A stretch of 64,000 nucleotides of DNA from positions 167,320-231,319 of the forward strand of contig NZ_JACHGE010000001.1 in assembly GCF_014202225.1 (NCBI RefSeq). Direction: 5' to 3'. The DNA is from Algibacter amylolyticus. Lineage in GTDB: Bacteria; Bacteroidota; Bacteroidia; Flavobacteriales; Flavobacteriaceae. This document shows positions 1 to 10,046 of this stretch, piece by piece (within the stretch, counting starts at the first letter, position 1; each line of letters begins with the position of its first letter). The notes below the pieces were generated by a model. It had not been told where the DNA came from. It made no database searches and was given only the letters and a program-made list of their open reading frames with translations. A program made the translations under genes and the position numbers.

Positions 1-1213
1 GATAAGGATTGGTCATTACTTTTAGAAGGCTTCTATTTTCTTCTTCAGATCTTGTATTCAAATAATCCAAATCGGCATAAATTCTTTCTTCAATCACTTT
101 AGGATCGTATACAGAAATTAAAGCTTGCTCGTTTAAAAGATTATCGGCCACCTTAATAGCAGGAGACTCTCTAGTATCGTTTGTATCCTTTTTAAATGCC
201 CAACCAAGAAATGCAATATTTTTACCAGAAACAGTGTTATACAATGTTTTAACAATGTTATCAGAAAAACGATTTTTTTGATGCTCATTTATCAATATTA
301 CTTGTTCCCAATAATCTGCAGCTTCATTTAAGCCATAGCTTTTAGCTATATAAACTAAATTTAAAATGTCTTTTTGGAAACATGAACCACCAAAACCAAC
401 CGAGGCGTTTAAAAACTTCGGACCTATTCGGCTATCCATACCAATAGCTTTAGATACTTCTTGAACATCTGCTCCTGTTTCTTCGCATATTTCTGACATA
501 GCGTTTATTGACGAAACGCGCTGAGCCAAAAAAGCATTTGCAGTTAACTTTGACAACTCGGAAGACCATAAATTTGTGGTTAAAATTTGAGCGAGAGGAA
601 TCCAATTAGAATACACCTCGACTAAAGATTTAACGGCTTCATTTCCTTCTTTGGTTGAAGTATCTCCACCAATTAAAACACGATCAGGGTTTAATAAATC
701 TTGTACTGCAGTACCTTCTGCTAAAAATTCTGGATTAGATAAAATTTGAAATTGCACACCATTGCCTGTGTTATCTAAAATGCTTTTTATTGCAGATGCC
801 GTTCTTACGGGAAGCGTAGATTTTTCTACAACAATTTTATCTTGTTTGGCAACTCTTGCAATTTGTCTAGCACATAATTCTATGTATTTTAAATCGGCCG
901 CCATACCTTTTCCCTTTCCATAGGTTTTTGTTGGCGTGTTTACAGATATAAAAATCATTTCTGCTTCATCGATAGCTTTATCTACTTCTGTTGAAAAAAA
1001 TAAATTTCTTCCTCTAGTTTCTTTTACTATTTCTGCCAAACCAGGTTCGAAAACAGGTAAATCATCAAAATTATTAGAATTCCAAGCTAAAATTCTTGCT
1101 TCGTTAATATCTACAATAGTAACTTTTATACCAGGACACTGCTTAGCAATTACAGCCATTGTAGGTCCGCCTACGTATCCTGCCCCTATGCAGCATATAT
1201 TTTTTATTTTCAT
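1..1213 (-). CDS. ugd: UDP-glucose 6-dehydrogenase, partial (C-terminus outside window)
   Basis: Oxidises UDP-glucose to UDP-glucuronate with two NAD+ in the cytoplasm, supplying uronic acid for surface polysaccharide. The frame is open from the ATG at 1211-1213 to the window edge (404 codons; about 50-60 residues missing). The N-terminal Rossmann motif is GAGYVGG (residues 10-16); the central domain has Lys222 in LSKLTANAF; the catalytic Cys278 lies in [10 protein letters not shown]. The [14 protein letters not shown] form resembles the longer, animal-like UGDH class rather than the short bacterial Ugd class, as I recall these families. It is the last visible gene of the minus-strand polysaccharide locus, and its product is the substrate of the 4-epimerase at 8815-9837. 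Confidence 0.93.
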   Translation of the reverse strand, partial: MKIKNICCIGAGYVGGPTMAVIAKQCPGIKVTIVDINEARILAWNSNNFDDLPVFEPGLAEIVKETRGRNLFFSTEVDKAIDEAEMIFISVNTPTKTYGKGKGMAADLKYIELCARQIARVAKQDKIVVEKSTLPVRTASAIKSILDNTGNGVQFQILSNPEFLAEGTAVQDLLNPDRVLIGGDTSTKEGNEAVKSLVEVYSNWIPLAQILTTNLWSSELSKLTANAFLAQRVSSINAMSEICEETGADVQEVSKAIGMDSRIGPKFLNASVGFGGSCFQKDILNLVYIAKSYGLNEAADYWEQVILINEHQKNRFSDNIVKTLYNTVSGKNIAFLGWAFKKDTNDTRESPAIKVADNLLNEQALISVYDPKVIEERIYADLDYLNTRSEEENRSLLKVMTNPY

Positions 1214-1348
1214 TTCTCTAAGTTTTCAAATTCATTTTTAGTAAACTAAATTGCTACTTTAAATAGCTTTTACCATAACAAGTCTAGCTGCAAGATTATA
1301 AACAATTAAGGTAACCATCTTTAGCTAGATATTTACAATTACCACATA

Positions 1349-2476
1349 CTATTTCTTACAGAATGTTTTATAAAATTTTTCTAAATTCTTAATATTTACA
1401 TTAAGATTAAAATTAGCTTCAAAAAGCTCCAAAGATTTTTTTTCAAATTTCTCTCGAATTTTGCTGTTATCCAATAAATATGAGATCTTTTTTGCCATAA
1501 ACTCAACATCTTCATGTTCTACAACAAATCCATTATAGTTGTTTTTTACTAAATCTCTATTTCCATCACAATTTGTTACAACACAAGCTTTGGACAATGC
1601 CAAACTTTCAATAACAGAATATGGTAAGCCTTCGTAACGTGAAGTAGAAATATAAAGTTTTGATTTAGAAATTACTTCAAAAACCATATCTCTTTCCATC
1701 CATTCAATTAGCTGAACATTATTTTCTAATTTAAAATCGACTATCATTCCCTTAATAACCTCTTTATTTGGGCTATACTCTCCTACGCCTAAAATTATAA
1801 GATTAATGTCTGGTTGTGTTTCTTTTAGCTTCTTAACTACATTTATCATCATTTCTAAATTTTTTTGAAATGACGGTCGTGCTACAGTGCATATGTAGTT
1901 TTCTTTTAAATTAAAAGAAAGATCTATATTCTTTTTAGGAATTGGTAATATTGAATTATTTAATAACAACGCTTTTTCTTCTTTGTAGCCAACTTCATTA
2001 ATACCCCTATTTCTTTCTGACTCTGAAGTAGCCAATAAATATGAATTAAAATGTTTAAATAGTTTTTCTAGCGACAAAAACAACCGTGCCTTTAATTTAT
2101 TATTAGCACTTAGATAGGAATATGCATGCGGTGTATGCAAAACCTTTACATTATAAAATAATGAAGCAGCTCGAGCTATAATGCCTCCTTTTGCACTATG
2201 CGCATGTATTAAATCTGGTTTTTCTTTTTTTAGAATCTTTACCGTTTTAAATATAGCTTTTAAATCTTTGATTACATGAATCTCTCGCTGAATATCTATA
2301 TCAAACTCAGAAATTAAACCTTGCGAATTATCTAAATAGCCTTTTTTATTTTCATTTTTTTTGTGAATAATAATGTTTTCAAAACTATTAGAATCCATGT
2401 TTTCTGTTATTAAGCGAAGGTATACCTCTACGCCTCCAACAGAATCCAATATTTGTGCAATTTTAATTTTTTTCAT
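1349..2476 (-). CDS. Glycosyltransferase family 4 protein
   Basis: A 375-residue GT-B glycosyltransferase that probably adds one sugar to the lipid-linked repeat unit on the cytoplasmic face of the inner membrane. The N-terminal half has the acceptor-side pattern IAQILDSVGGVEVYLRLI and the HAHSAKGG stretch; the C-terminal half has the GT4 nucleotide-sugar site STSRYEGLPYSVIESLA with the usual E-x7-E arrangement. Its start overlaps the preceding polymerase-like gene by 4 bp (ATGA), so the two are translationally coupled. The sugar and linkage cannot be told from sequence. Confidence 0.88.
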   Translation of the reverse strand: MKKIKIAQILDSVGGVEVYLRLITENMDSNSFENIIIHKKNENKKGYLDNSQGLISEFDIDIQREIHVIKDLKAIFKTVKILKKEKPDLIHAHSAKGGIIARAASLFYNVKVLHTPHAYSYLSANNKLKARLFLSLEKLFKHFNSYLLATSESERNRGINEVGYKEEKALLLNNSILPIPKKNIDLSFNLKENYICTVARPSFQKNLEMMINVVKKLKETQPDINLIILGVGEYSPNKEVIKGMIVDFKLENNVQLIEWMERDMVFEVISKSKLYISTSRYEGLPYSVIESLALSKACVVTNCDGNRDLVKNNYNGFVVEHEDVEFMAKKISYLLDNSKIREKFEKKSLELFEANFNLNVNIKNLEKFYKTFCKK

Positions 2477-3744
2477 TTATCTAACTCATTACTATAATTA
2501 CCAAAAATCGAAGCCCAATAGGCACTAAAACTTATACCACTATACAATATAAAAAAATCATCCGTTAAATTAGAAAGAAAAAAAAGTATTACAAAAAAAA
2601 ACATTAAAGAATTCTTATTAATAAAACCTAAATAGCATAAAAAGCTAAAAAACACCAATAAAGCAATTGGTCCTAATATACCATATTTTATAAGATAGTC
2701 TATAAATTGATTATGAACAGGGAATTTATATTTATATAAAAATTTTTGATTTGTTTCTTTATAATATTCAAATAATTTTTCTTTTGCATCTACAGCCCCA
2801 TAACCAAATAACAAATTACTTTTTGAAAGCTCTAATGCAGATTTCCAGATTGAAACTCTGGTTACTAAAGAACTAAATACTTCTACTTCTGGGTTTTCAA
2901 ACTCATCCAAACGCCCAACCATTTCCATATTAGCAAAACTTCTACTTGTAAATTTTTTAATTGTGTATGGAAATATTTTAACAAAAGCCCCCATTCCTAG
3001 GAAAAATATTAAAAATACCAAAGCACCTTTTTTAATTAAAACACTGGAGCTATAATTTTTAAATGTTATAAATAAAAACACGAAAAAATATCCAAAAATA
3101 GCACAAACAACAGCTACTCTAGTGTTTATATAAAGTACTAAAAACAGTGATAAAAGAAACAAAAAGAAAAAAATAATACTCTTAACCGATTTGCCAAACT
3201 TTTTATTTATTAATACATAAAAACAAGAAACACTAGCAAAGGCAACATGCATATTTAAAGAAGGGGCGTGCAATTTAAAGCTATTAGTAAAATGGTATCC
3301 CATTTCCCATAAATGCCTACCCTCTAAATATTTTAATATGTGATCCGGATATATTATCACATACCTTATAAATAATCCTGTTAAAACTATTAGCATTACC
3401 ACAACATATATGGATAAGAGTTTAATTAAATTAATCTTTTTGTTATACCCAATTATCAGTACAGGAAAAAACAAAAACAGCAAATGCTTTTCGGTAGCCT
3501 TAACTGCTAGATAATAACTACTATTATTCCAGAAAAACAACAAATCCAACAACAAAGGCATTGCTATAATAAGGCACCATATAATTTTTTGCTTATTAAA
3601 AACTAACTTTTTGTAATTAATTATATTAAATAGAACAAATAATATTACAACTATGTTACTAAGTTTCATAAAAAGAAAAGAAACAGGTAGTATACATAAA
3701 AATGCATTATAAATTTTATGATAATTTCTTTCCAAGCTCATCAT
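2473..3744 (-). CDS. O-antigen ligase/polymerase-family membrane protein
   Basis: A 423-residue, very hydrophobic polytopic membrane protein of about ten to twelve segments. Around residue 345 it has the periplasmic loop pattern PVHNQFIDYLIKYGILGP, preceded by LLFGYGAVDAKEKLFEYY, which is the hallmark of the WaaL/Wzy_C (O-antigen ligase) family. It could be the ligase that attaches the finished polymer to its lipid or protein anchor, or the Wzy polymerase. Its start overlaps the end of the next polytopic gene by 29 bp; later Met codons would remove the first membrane segment, so the early start is kept. Confidence 0.75.
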   Translation of the reverse strand: MMSLERNYHKIYNAFLCILPVSFLFMKLSNIVVILFVLFNIINYKKLVFNKQKIIWCLIIAMPLLLDLLFFWNNSSYYLAVKATEKHLLFLFFPVLIIGYNKKINLIKLLSIYVVVMLIVLTGLFIRYVIIYPDHILKYLEGRHLWEMGYHFTNSFKLHAPSLNMHVAFASVSCFYVLINKKFGKSVKSIIFFFLFLLSLFLVLYINTRVAVVCAIFGYFFVFLFITFKNYSSSVLIKKGALVFLIFFLGMGAFVKIFPYTIKKFTSRSFANMEMVGRLDEFENPEVEVFSSLVTRVSIWKSALELSKSNLLFGYGAVDAKEKLFEYYKETNQKFLYKYKFPVHNQFIDYLIKYGILGPIALLVFFSFLCYLGFINKNSLMFFFVILFFLSNLTDDFFILYSGISFSAYWASIFGNYSNELDK

Positions 3745-4774
3745 AATACAATAAAAAATAAATTAAGGGGAATATACCTGCTTTATGCCTTATAGCCGAT
3801 CCTAAATCTGGTTCAAAAACGCCTTGAATAATGAAGTATGAAAACAAGAAATAAAATAACCAAACTTGATACGGATCTTCTTTTTTAGTATTTAAGCTTT
3901 TGCCAAACTTTATAAATAAAATAATAAATAAAAATAGTTGCCAAATACTAAAAACTAATATTTGAGGCGAGGTTATGTGTTTAAATGCATTTAGAGGTAT
4001 GTTTACAGAGAAAAAACCATAAACTATACCTAAGGACTCTCCATACCAACTATCTGTATCTATAGGGGAAATAATCATGGAATTAGTTTCCGTATTTCTT
4101 GACGAATTTAAAGTTTCTCTGGTACTCTGGGAAATGAATTCACCTTTAAGCACGCCATAACTTAAAGACAAACAGATAAGCATTAAAACACCAAAAATAA
4201 TATTAATAACATTCTTATCGTAAAATCTAATTTTATTAAAAAGAAAGAAAAGAACCGAAAGTACGGCCAATAAAATATAATATTCCCTAAACTTAATTCC
4301 AAAAAAAAGTATTAGCAGTAAAGATATAATGACGGTTTTCCTTATGCTCCTCTTTTTATTCTTGTAAAGAAAAACTATTAAAGCAGTAAATAAATAGGCT
4401 ATAAACTCTTTTGTTGGCATGGATAAAAATATTGCCATAACAATTAAACCAAAATAAACTAGAAAGTTTTTTAAATTTAGTTTTGCAAAGCTCTTAGGTA
4501 TACCAATTTTATACAAAATTAAGGCTAATATAAAGTATTGAATAAACCCAATTATAGAAAAGTGTAAATACTTTAACCCAGTAATTTTATAAAACAAAAT
4601 AGTTATAGGATAACCACCTGTGTATCCGATTTCATTATAAGGATCATTAACATAGGTATTAGTATCTAAAAAAAACCTAGGAGGAAGCACAAAAAACACT
4701 AGTACAGATGTTAAAAGACCTATAGCAACAAAAAAATAAAAGATGAAAACATTATTTTTAATTTTTAATTTCAT
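3716..4774 (-). CDS. Polytopic membrane protein, candidate Wzy repeat-unit polymerase
   Basis: A 352-residue protein with roughly nine to ten membrane segments and few polar loops. The C-terminal EPDLGSAIRHKAGIFPLIY stretch (charged residues followed by a last membrane helix) resembles the end of many poorly conserved Wzy/EpsG-type polymerases, and FREYYILL around residue 162 fits a polymerase loop. Because its neighbour is a WaaL/Wzy_C protein, the likeliest split of work is polymerase here and ligase there, but the reverse is possible. It lies 2 bp downstream of the acyltransferase stop-start junction, within the same operon. Confidence 0.55.
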   Translation of the reverse strand: MKLKIKNNVFIFYFFVAIGLLTSVLVFFVLPPRFFLDTNTYVNDPYNEIGYTGGYPITILFYKITGLKYLHFSIIGFIQYFILALILYKIGIPKSFAKLNLKNFLVYFGLIVMAIFLSMPTKEFIAYLFTALIVFLYKNKKRSIRKTVIISLLLILFFGIKFREYYILLAVLSVLFFLFNKIRFYDKNVINIIFGVLMLICLSLSYGVLKGEFISQSTRETLNSSRNTETNSMIISPIDTDSWYGESLGIVYGFFSVNIPLNAFKHITSPQILVFSIWQLFLFIILFIKFGKSLNTKKEDPYQVWLFYFLFSYFIIQGVFEPDLGSAIRHKAGIFPLIYFLLYYDELGKKLS

Positions 4775-4776
4775 TT

Positions 4777-5904
4777 TTATCTAAACCGATCTTTTAAATT
4801 TAAAAACTTTGTTTCAAAATATCTATATGACAATTTTGAAACATATAATGTTAAAACCAATAATAACAAAATATAAACAATTGGAAAACTTTGTACAAGA
4901 CTATTTAAAAAGCCTATTTTAACTACAGCCATACGTAAGCCATATGAAACCAATGGATGTAATAAATAGATACCATATGATATGACTCCAAAATAGGACA
5001 AAAATTTAATATTAAGATTAAAAACACTGCCTTTTGTCCTGTGAGAAACAATTAGTATTAATAAAGAAAAAACCAAGCTTGAAAAAATATCTTTAAAAAT
5101 ACTAGCTATATTAAAATCTATGAAAAGAATTAACAAAGCTAAAGTAAATATAACTATTTGGACAATGTTATTATTAATTAAATTATAATAAAATGATTTT
5201 AAATCGCTATTTTCCAAATGCTTATGAGCAAATAAAGAAAAGAAAATACCCATTAACATAAAATGAAATTTTAAAGTTCCTAAAAACTTTATTAGAACTT
5301 CATTAGAGGTTATAAAACCATATTGAACAGCCCAATAAAATGCAAGATAACCGAGATAAATAAAAAGAGCAATAATTAACTTACTCTTTGCTTTCTTTAA
5401 ACAAAACATAATTAAAGGAAAAACTAAATAGAATTGCTCTTCCACACCAATACTCCATAAAATGTTGATACCTCCAACTGTGCTGTCCCAGAGGGGTTTA
5501 ACTAAATTTGGTAACATTACAATAAATAATAATGCTCCTTCAAACAACGGAAAACCTAATTTGCTTTCATTTAATAGTAAGGGAACAATAAATGCTATTA
5601 AAATTAATGTGACCGTTAATGTTAGATAATACAATGGCATTATTCTTAACGCTCTCCTAATGTAAAAAAACCTGTAATTAATTTTACCAGTTTGTTTAAT
5701 TTCAGAAAAAGCTAAATAGCTAATTAAAAAACCAGATAATGCGAAAAAGAAATCGACAGCAACTGTTCCTCTATGAAATACTTTTAAATTTTCGGCAAAA
5801 TCAATATTCATTTCGGATAGGTGATGCCTTCCGTGATCCATTACTACTAGAGTAGCAGCAAAAAATCTTAATGTATTTAGTCCTTTTAGGTGTTTATGTG
5901 CCAT
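4777..5904 (-). CDS. Acyltransferase 3 family (OafA/NolL-like) membrane O-acetyltransferase
   Basis: An inner-membrane acyltransferase expected to O-acetylate a sugar of the polysaccharide. The 375-residue protein opens with LKGLNTLRFFAATLVVMDHG (the conserved RFFAA and catalytic-type His of the family), followed by GTVAVDFFFALSGFLISYL and YIRRALRIMPLYYL, all classic Acyl_transf_3 signatures, and has about ten membrane helices. It lacks the periplasmic SGNH domain found in long OafA proteins. Gaps of 2 bp and 7 bp to its neighbours put it in the polysaccharide operon. Confidence 0.9.
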   Translation of the reverse strand: MAHKHLKGLNTLRFFAATLVVMDHGRHHLSEMNIDFAENLKVFHRGTVAVDFFFALSGFLISYLAFSEIKQTGKINYRFFYIRRALRIMPLYYLTLTVTLILIAFIVPLLLNESKLGFPLFEGALLFIVMLPNLVKPLWDSTVGGINILWSIGVEEQFYLVFPLIMFCLKKAKSKLIIALFIYLGYLAFYWAVQYGFITSNEVLIKFLGTLKFHFMLMGIFFSLFAHKHLENSDLKSFYYNLINNNIVQIVIFTLALLILFIDFNIASIFKDIFSSLVFSLLILIVSHRTKGSVFNLNIKFLSYFGVISYGIYLLHPLVSYGLRMAVVKIGFLNSLVQSFPIVYILLLLVLTLYVSKLSYRYFETKFLNLKDRFR

Positions 5905-5911
5905 ATTAATT

Positions 5912-7114
5912 TTAGCTTAGGGTTTCCAAAACATTATAAACTTTTTTTGCGCTAACGCCCAAGCTTCTATTCTCTTTGAGCCAGTTACTAAAAATTTCCA
6001 CATGCTCTTCTTCCTCTTGTTCAGTAAGTTTATTTAACCTTTTTTCAAGTCTTATAATAGCATCTGAAAAATCATCAGCTTTATTTGGCGCAACCTCTCC
6101 AGAATTAGAGTTGATTATTGTTTCTAAATGATCATCAATATCCGACCCAACAACAAATTTACCAAAACTCATATAATCCAATGTTTTAAGCGGAGAATTA
6201 TATTTTAATACATAATTATCGTCAAATAAATAAGGACTTAAACCAATTCGAACTTCTTCAATAACATATTTTAAATGATCCATAGGAATTTGATTGTGTA
6301 AATATATATAATCTTCGAGTTTTAAATCTTTAATGGAGTTTTTTAAATAAATAAAATCATCTTCAGTTCCTTTCCCAAAAATATATAATTTCTTTTTAAA
6401 GCCTTTTAAGTGAAGGTTATGCATAACATCAATAATAAAAGACAATCCCCTAAATCTGGATATTGTACCCAAATAACACAAACTATTTTTAGTAATACTT
6501 GCCTTTAAATTGATTATTTCTTCAGGAATATCATTTAAAGGCACATCATTATTCAATTTTATGCATGATGATATAACATGCATGTCTCTTTTAATACTTT
6601 TTTCAAAGTACCGTTTCATTTCATTACTCATTACAATTACAGCGTCGGCCTTTTTTAATAGTGTATTTCTTAAAAATATAGCCACAGACGAAAGAATTCT
6701 ATATTTAAACCCTGGTGTTTGTCCAACTTCTTCTGCCTTTAAATGAGTTATTCGATAAATAAATTTCTTACCTTTTATTTTACAAACCAAATACGAAATA
6801 GCACCTACAATAGGCTCATCATGAACCATAATATACTTTACGCCTTTAACTTTTTTATTGAACATTAAGGTTTTAAATACACTAAACATTAAATAAACGC
6901 TATAAAACACACGTTTTAAAAAGCTTTTAGTACTACTTTTTTTGAGTTTTATAAGTATATTTTTATGATTAAAGCTTGATTCCCCTTTTTCTGTTACAAT
7001 CATTTTGGTTTCAATATTGTAATCTTTTTTGAGTAAATCTAAGTATACATATTTGTAATGATCGGGAAAATGAAAGTTTACAGGTTCATCATTAATTACA
7101 ATCAAGTCAGTCAT
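5912..7114 (-). CDS. Glycosyltransferase family 4-like protein
   Basis: A 400-residue GT-B-fold glycosyltransferase. MVHDEPIVGAISYLVCK marks the N-terminal domain; LCYLGTISRFRGLSFIIDVMHNL opens the C-terminal domain, and LSPYLFDDNYVLKYNSPLKTLDYMSFGKFVV is the donor-binding region, in which the usual first Glu of the E-x7-E motif is not obvious. It probably transfers a sugar during repeat-unit assembly; donor and acceptor are unknown. It sits 7 bp upstream of the acyltransferase and 33 bp downstream of the flippase. Confidence 0.8.
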   Translation of the reverse strand: MTDLIVINDEPVNFHFPDHYKYVYLDLLKKDYNIETKMIVTEKGESSFNHKNILIKLKKSSTKSFLKRVFYSVYLMFSVFKTLMFNKKVKGVKYIMVHDEPIVGAISYLVCKIKGKKFIYRITHLKAEEVGQTPGFKYRILSSVAIFLRNTLLKKADAVIVMSNEMKRYFEKSIKRDMHVISSCIKLNNDVPLNDIPEEIINLKASITKNSLCYLGTISRFRGLSFIIDVMHNLHLKGFKKKLYIFGKGTEDDFIYLKNSIKDLKLEDYIYLHNQIPMDHLKYVIEEVRIGLSPYLFDDNYVLKYNSPLKTLDYMSFGKFVVGSDIDDHLETIINSNSGEVAPNKADDFSDAIIRLEKRLNKLTEQEEEEHVEIFSNWLKENRSLGVSAKKVYNVLETLS

Positions 7115-7147
7115 AGTAAAGGTGTAGTTTTCAAAAAAATATTTTAG

Positions 7148-8425
7148 TTATTTCTTTCTAAGGTTAACTGGTCTGTTAAATTTGATATTAAAAACAACGT
7201 CAATTTTGTATTTTTTAAGACAAAGTAAATACATTACCAAAAACTCTACTGCATAACTAATTGTAGTTGTTAACGCAGCAATTTTATAGCCATATTTAGG
7301 CACTAAAATAAAATTTAACACTAGATTTAATATTGCCGCAAAAATTGCAGGAATGACCATAATTTTAGTGTCCTTAAAAAAGAAAGGTATATTTGCAACT
7401 ATTGAATATAAAAAATAGAAAAACATACCTAAAATAATTGTAGGAATAATATCTAAAATTACTAAATATGATTCATTTGACATTATAAGAACCATATATT
7501 TTTTAATCAAGCTAATAAATATACCTAGAATTAAAATGACAAATATATATTTTTTAGTAAGTTTAAAATTTAAATCAAATTTTTTAAGTTTTAAATTTTC
7601 TAATACTGTTTTTTGAAACATTTTATTAGTTGCTAAATAAAATGCCATAAAAATGGAACTTACAGTATAGGCTACTGTGTATTCGGCCAGTTCAACATCA
7701 GAATAAAAATATTTAATGATATAGCGATCTGAAACACCTAATGCAAGAGCAGAAAATAAAGAGGGGATAAATGGTAAACTAAATTTTAAAGAAGCCTTCA
7801 AAATAGTTAGGCCTTCGTGTTTTAATTTTTTGAAAGAGGAAAAACCTCTTGAAAGCCAAATAACTAAACCTATATACAATATTAATTGCACATTCATAAA
7901 GGCATAAATACTATTAGAATATAATAGTATAATTATTGCAGAAAGTATATAGGGTAAGGTGTTTTTTAAAACAAAAATTATATTGTATTTTCTTACCTCT
8001 CCTTGTAATTGATAAAAAAATAAATGCAGTTCTATTATTGAATATAAAAACGCACATAACAGCAAGTAATAGTCTCCTTTTTCGTCAATAATATAAACAC
8101 CAAAATAGCCTTTAATTACAAAGGATAAAAGCAAGATTGCTAATAACATTGTAGAAAAGTACTTTACAATGTCTATTAGTTTTAAGGCTTCATTTTTACT
8201 GTGTATAGAAACATGTTTAACATAGCTTCTTTGCGATAAATCTAAAAATATAGATAAGAGTGGAACAGAAATCCAAAATAAAGAAAGTTTTCCAAAATCA
8301 TTTTTATCAAAAATATTGGTATAAAACCCTAATAGTAAAAAAACAATACCCTTAGATAATCCTTCTCCTAATACATAAAAAAAATAACCTTTTTTCTCTA
8401 AGAGAATATTTTTTAGTTTACCCAA
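7148..8425 (-). CDS. Wzx-type polysaccharide flippase (MOP/MATE superfamily)
   Basis: A 425-residue polytopic protein with about 12 membrane segments, of the oligosaccharyl-lipid flippase type. GEGLSKGIVFLLLGFYTNIFDKNDFGKLSLFW at the N-terminus and the later FYLATNKMFQKTVLENL are typical of the polysaccharide biosynthesis protein family. It would move the undecaprenyl-linked repeat unit to the periplasmic face, where the polymerase-like proteins encoded downstream act. It belongs to the same operon, 12 bp after the acetyltransferase gene. Confidence 0.85.
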   Translation of the reverse strand: MGKLKNILLEKKGYFFYVLGEGLSKGIVFLLLGFYTNIFDKNDFGKLSLFWISVPLLSIFLDLSQRSYVKHVSIHSKNEALKLIDIVKYFSTMLLAILLLSFVIKGYFGVYIIDEKGDYYLLLCAFLYSIIELHLFFYQLQGEVRKYNIIFVLKNTLPYILSAIIILLYSNSIYAFMNVQLILYIGLVIWLSRGFSSFKKLKHEGLTILKASLKFSLPFIPSLFSALALGVSDRYIIKYFYSDVELAEYTVAYTVSSIFMAFYLATNKMFQKTVLENLKLKKFDLNFKLTKKYIFVILILGIFISLIKKYMVLIMSNESYLVILDIIPTIILGMFFYFLYSIVANIPFFFKDTKIMVIPAIFAAILNLVLNFILVPKYGYKIAALTTTISYAVEFLVMYLLCLKKYKIDVVFNIKFNRPVNLRKK

Positions 8426-8437
8426 AATTCTTAAATA

Positions 8438-8806
8438 TTACCGTAGTACTTTTGCGGGATTCCCTACAACTACACTACCTTCGTCAACATCTTTTAAAAC
8501 AACACTGCCTGCCCCAATATATGAGTTATTACCTATTTTAATATCCCCTATAATTAATGCATTAGCTCCAATAACGACGTTATTACCTATTTTTGGATAT
8601 AGTTTTAATTTCGCATCTTTTTCTGTTTTAGCTCCAATAGTAACGTTTTGGTATATAGTACAATTATTTCCTAATTCTACGTTTTTCCCTATTACAATAC
8701 CAATTGGATGAGGAAATTTTATATTACGCTTTCTTAAATAAGATATACCACAACGAAAATCGTTACTAAATATCCATTTTATAAGGGAATTTAATTTCCT
8801 AAGCAT
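8438..8806 (-). CDS. Hexapeptide-repeat acetyltransferase (serine O-acetyltransferase-like), short
   Basis: A left-handed beta-helix acyltransferase of only 122 residues. FPHPIGIVIGKNVELGNNCTIYQNVTIG matches the C-terminal half of CysE/WcaB-type acetyltransferases, then hexapeptide turns (IGNNVVIGANALIIGDIKIGNNSYIGAGSVV) and the terminal VVVGNPAKVLR. The alpha-helical N-terminal domain of serine acetyltransferase is missing, so this is more likely a sugar O-acetyltransferase of the polysaccharide locus than a cysteine-biosynthesis enzyme. It lies 8 bp downstream of the epimerase gene. Confidence 0.8.
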   Translation of the reverse strand: MLRKLNSLIKWIFSNDFRCGISYLRKRNIKFPHPIGIVIGKNVELGNNCTIYQNVTIGAKTEKDAKLKLYPKIGNNVVIGANALIIGDIKIGNNSYIGAGSVVLKDVDEGSVVVGNPAKVLR

Positions 8807-8814
8807 CTTTAAAA

Positions 8815-9837
8815 TTATTTGTTATAAAAATTTTTATACCACTCTACAAAATTTTTAACACCAGTATTTACATCATAATTACTATTATAACCCAAAGCCT
8901 TTAAATCATCAATATCTGCCCAAGTTTGCGGAACATCTCCAGCTTGCATTGGCATCATGTTTTTTACTGCTTTAATACCAATATTATTTTCTATGGCAGA
9001 AATGAAATGTTCAAGAGTTTCTGGTGATCCATTTCCAATATTAGACACTTTATAAGGCACTTTAGTTTCTCTATAATCCTTTGGAGGGTTTTCCAAAACA
9101 ATATTAATACCATGTATTATATCATCAATATAAGTAAAATCCCTACTCATTTTACCATTGTTAAATACATTAATAGCTTTACCTTCTGTAATCGCTTTAG
9201 TAAATAAAAATAGAGCCATATCTGGACGTCCCCAAGGACCGTAAACCGTAAAAAATCGAAGACCTGTAGTTGGTATGTTATATAAATGACTGTAGGTATG
9301 AGCCATTAATTCATTACTTTTTTTTGTTGCCGCATATAAACTAATTGGATAATCTACATTGTCAGAAGTAGCAAATGGGACTTTTTTATTCTCACCATAT
9401 ACACTTGAGCTACTGGCATAAAGTAAATGCTTTACCTTGGTATGCCTGCACCCTTCTAAAATATTTAAAAACCCAACAACATTACTTTGCACATAAGATT
9501 TTGGGTTTTCTATACTGTATCGTACCCCTGCTTGAGCTGCCAAATTAACAACAACGTCGAATTTTTCTCTTTCAAATAAACTAGAAATCTCATTTGCATC
9601 TTCTAGGTTTAATCTTAAAAATTTAAAATTTTCATGAAGACTACTTACAGTTTCAACGCTAAACTTTTCGGCACCTGATCTTTCGATACCTAATTCGTTT
9701 AGTCTTGCATACTTTAAGTTAACATCATAATAATCATTGATATTATCAAGACCAACGACCTGACATGATTTTGAGCAAAGATTTCGTACTAAATGAAATC
9801 CAATAAAACCCGCAGCTCCTGTTATAAGTATTTTCAT
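8815..9837 (-). CDS. UDP-glucuronate 4-epimerase (NAD-dependent epimerase/dehydratase)
   Basis: A cytoplasmic short-chain dehydrogenase-type epimerase of 340 residues, the usual length for the LpsL/CapI group. NAD-binding GAAGFIG uses Gly7, Gly10 and Gly13; the catalytic pair is Tyr168-x3-Lys172 in YAATKKSNEL; RFFTVYGPWGRPDMA and FTYIDDI are characteristic of UDP-GlcA 4-epimerases. It would convert UDP-glucuronate, made by the Ugd encoded at the end of the same gene row, to UDP-galacturonate. It is the first gene after a 217-bp gap, where a good promoter lies, so it probably starts a transcription unit. Confidence 0.87.
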   Translation of the reverse strand: MKILITGAAGFIGFHLVRNLCSKSCQVVGLDNINDYYDVNLKYARLNELGIERSGAEKFSVETVSSLHENFKFLRLNLEDANEISSLFEREKFDVVVNLAAQAGVRYSIENPKSYVQSNVVGFLNILEGCRHTKVKHLLYASSSSVYGENKKVPFATSDNVDYPISLYAATKKSNELMAHTYSHLYNIPTTGLRFFTVYGPWGRPDMALFLFTKAITEGKAINVFNNGKMSRDFTYIDDIIHGINIVLENPPKDYRETKVPYKVSNIGNGSPETLEHFISAIENNIGIKAVKNMMPMQAGDVPQTWADIDDLKALGYNSNYDVNTGVKNFVEWYKNFYNK

Positions 9838-9895
9838 AAAAAAACAATTATTTTAGTTAAACATCGAAAAAATGTAAGTTTACCCTATACTTGTG

Positions 9896-9930
9896 CAAAA
9901 GTAGGACAAATATTTCTTAGTACAAGCCAA
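9896..9930 (-). promoter_or_regulatory. Bacteroidota-type promoter for the epimerase-to-ugd gene row
   Basis: On the minus strand, TACTTTTG (9896-9903) is a perfect match to the -7 consensus TAnnTTTG. A TTG (9923-9925) lies 19 bp upstream, inside the 17-23 bp range reported for Flavobacterium -33 boxes. The start codon of the epimerase gene is about 60 bp downstream. This supports separate transcription of the polysaccharide-specific genes from the rhamnose genes. Confidence 0.5.
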
Positions 9931-10046
9931 TGTTTTTTTTATTTACCCACCATTGTAAATCTAGTTTTAATAAAATAAACACCTTTTTAGCAACAGCAGT
10001 AGAATTTAATAAATCTATTAAAAACAAAAAAGCATTTTCCTTTTAA

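Noticed and set aside
936-1241. A 101-codon plus-strand frame opposite ugd
   Set aside because: Lies antisense to a well-conserved coding sequence; its composition is that of a shadow frame.
9793-9978. A 61-codon plus-strand frame over the epimerase start
   Set aside because: Antisense to the gene start and promoter; no protein-like features.
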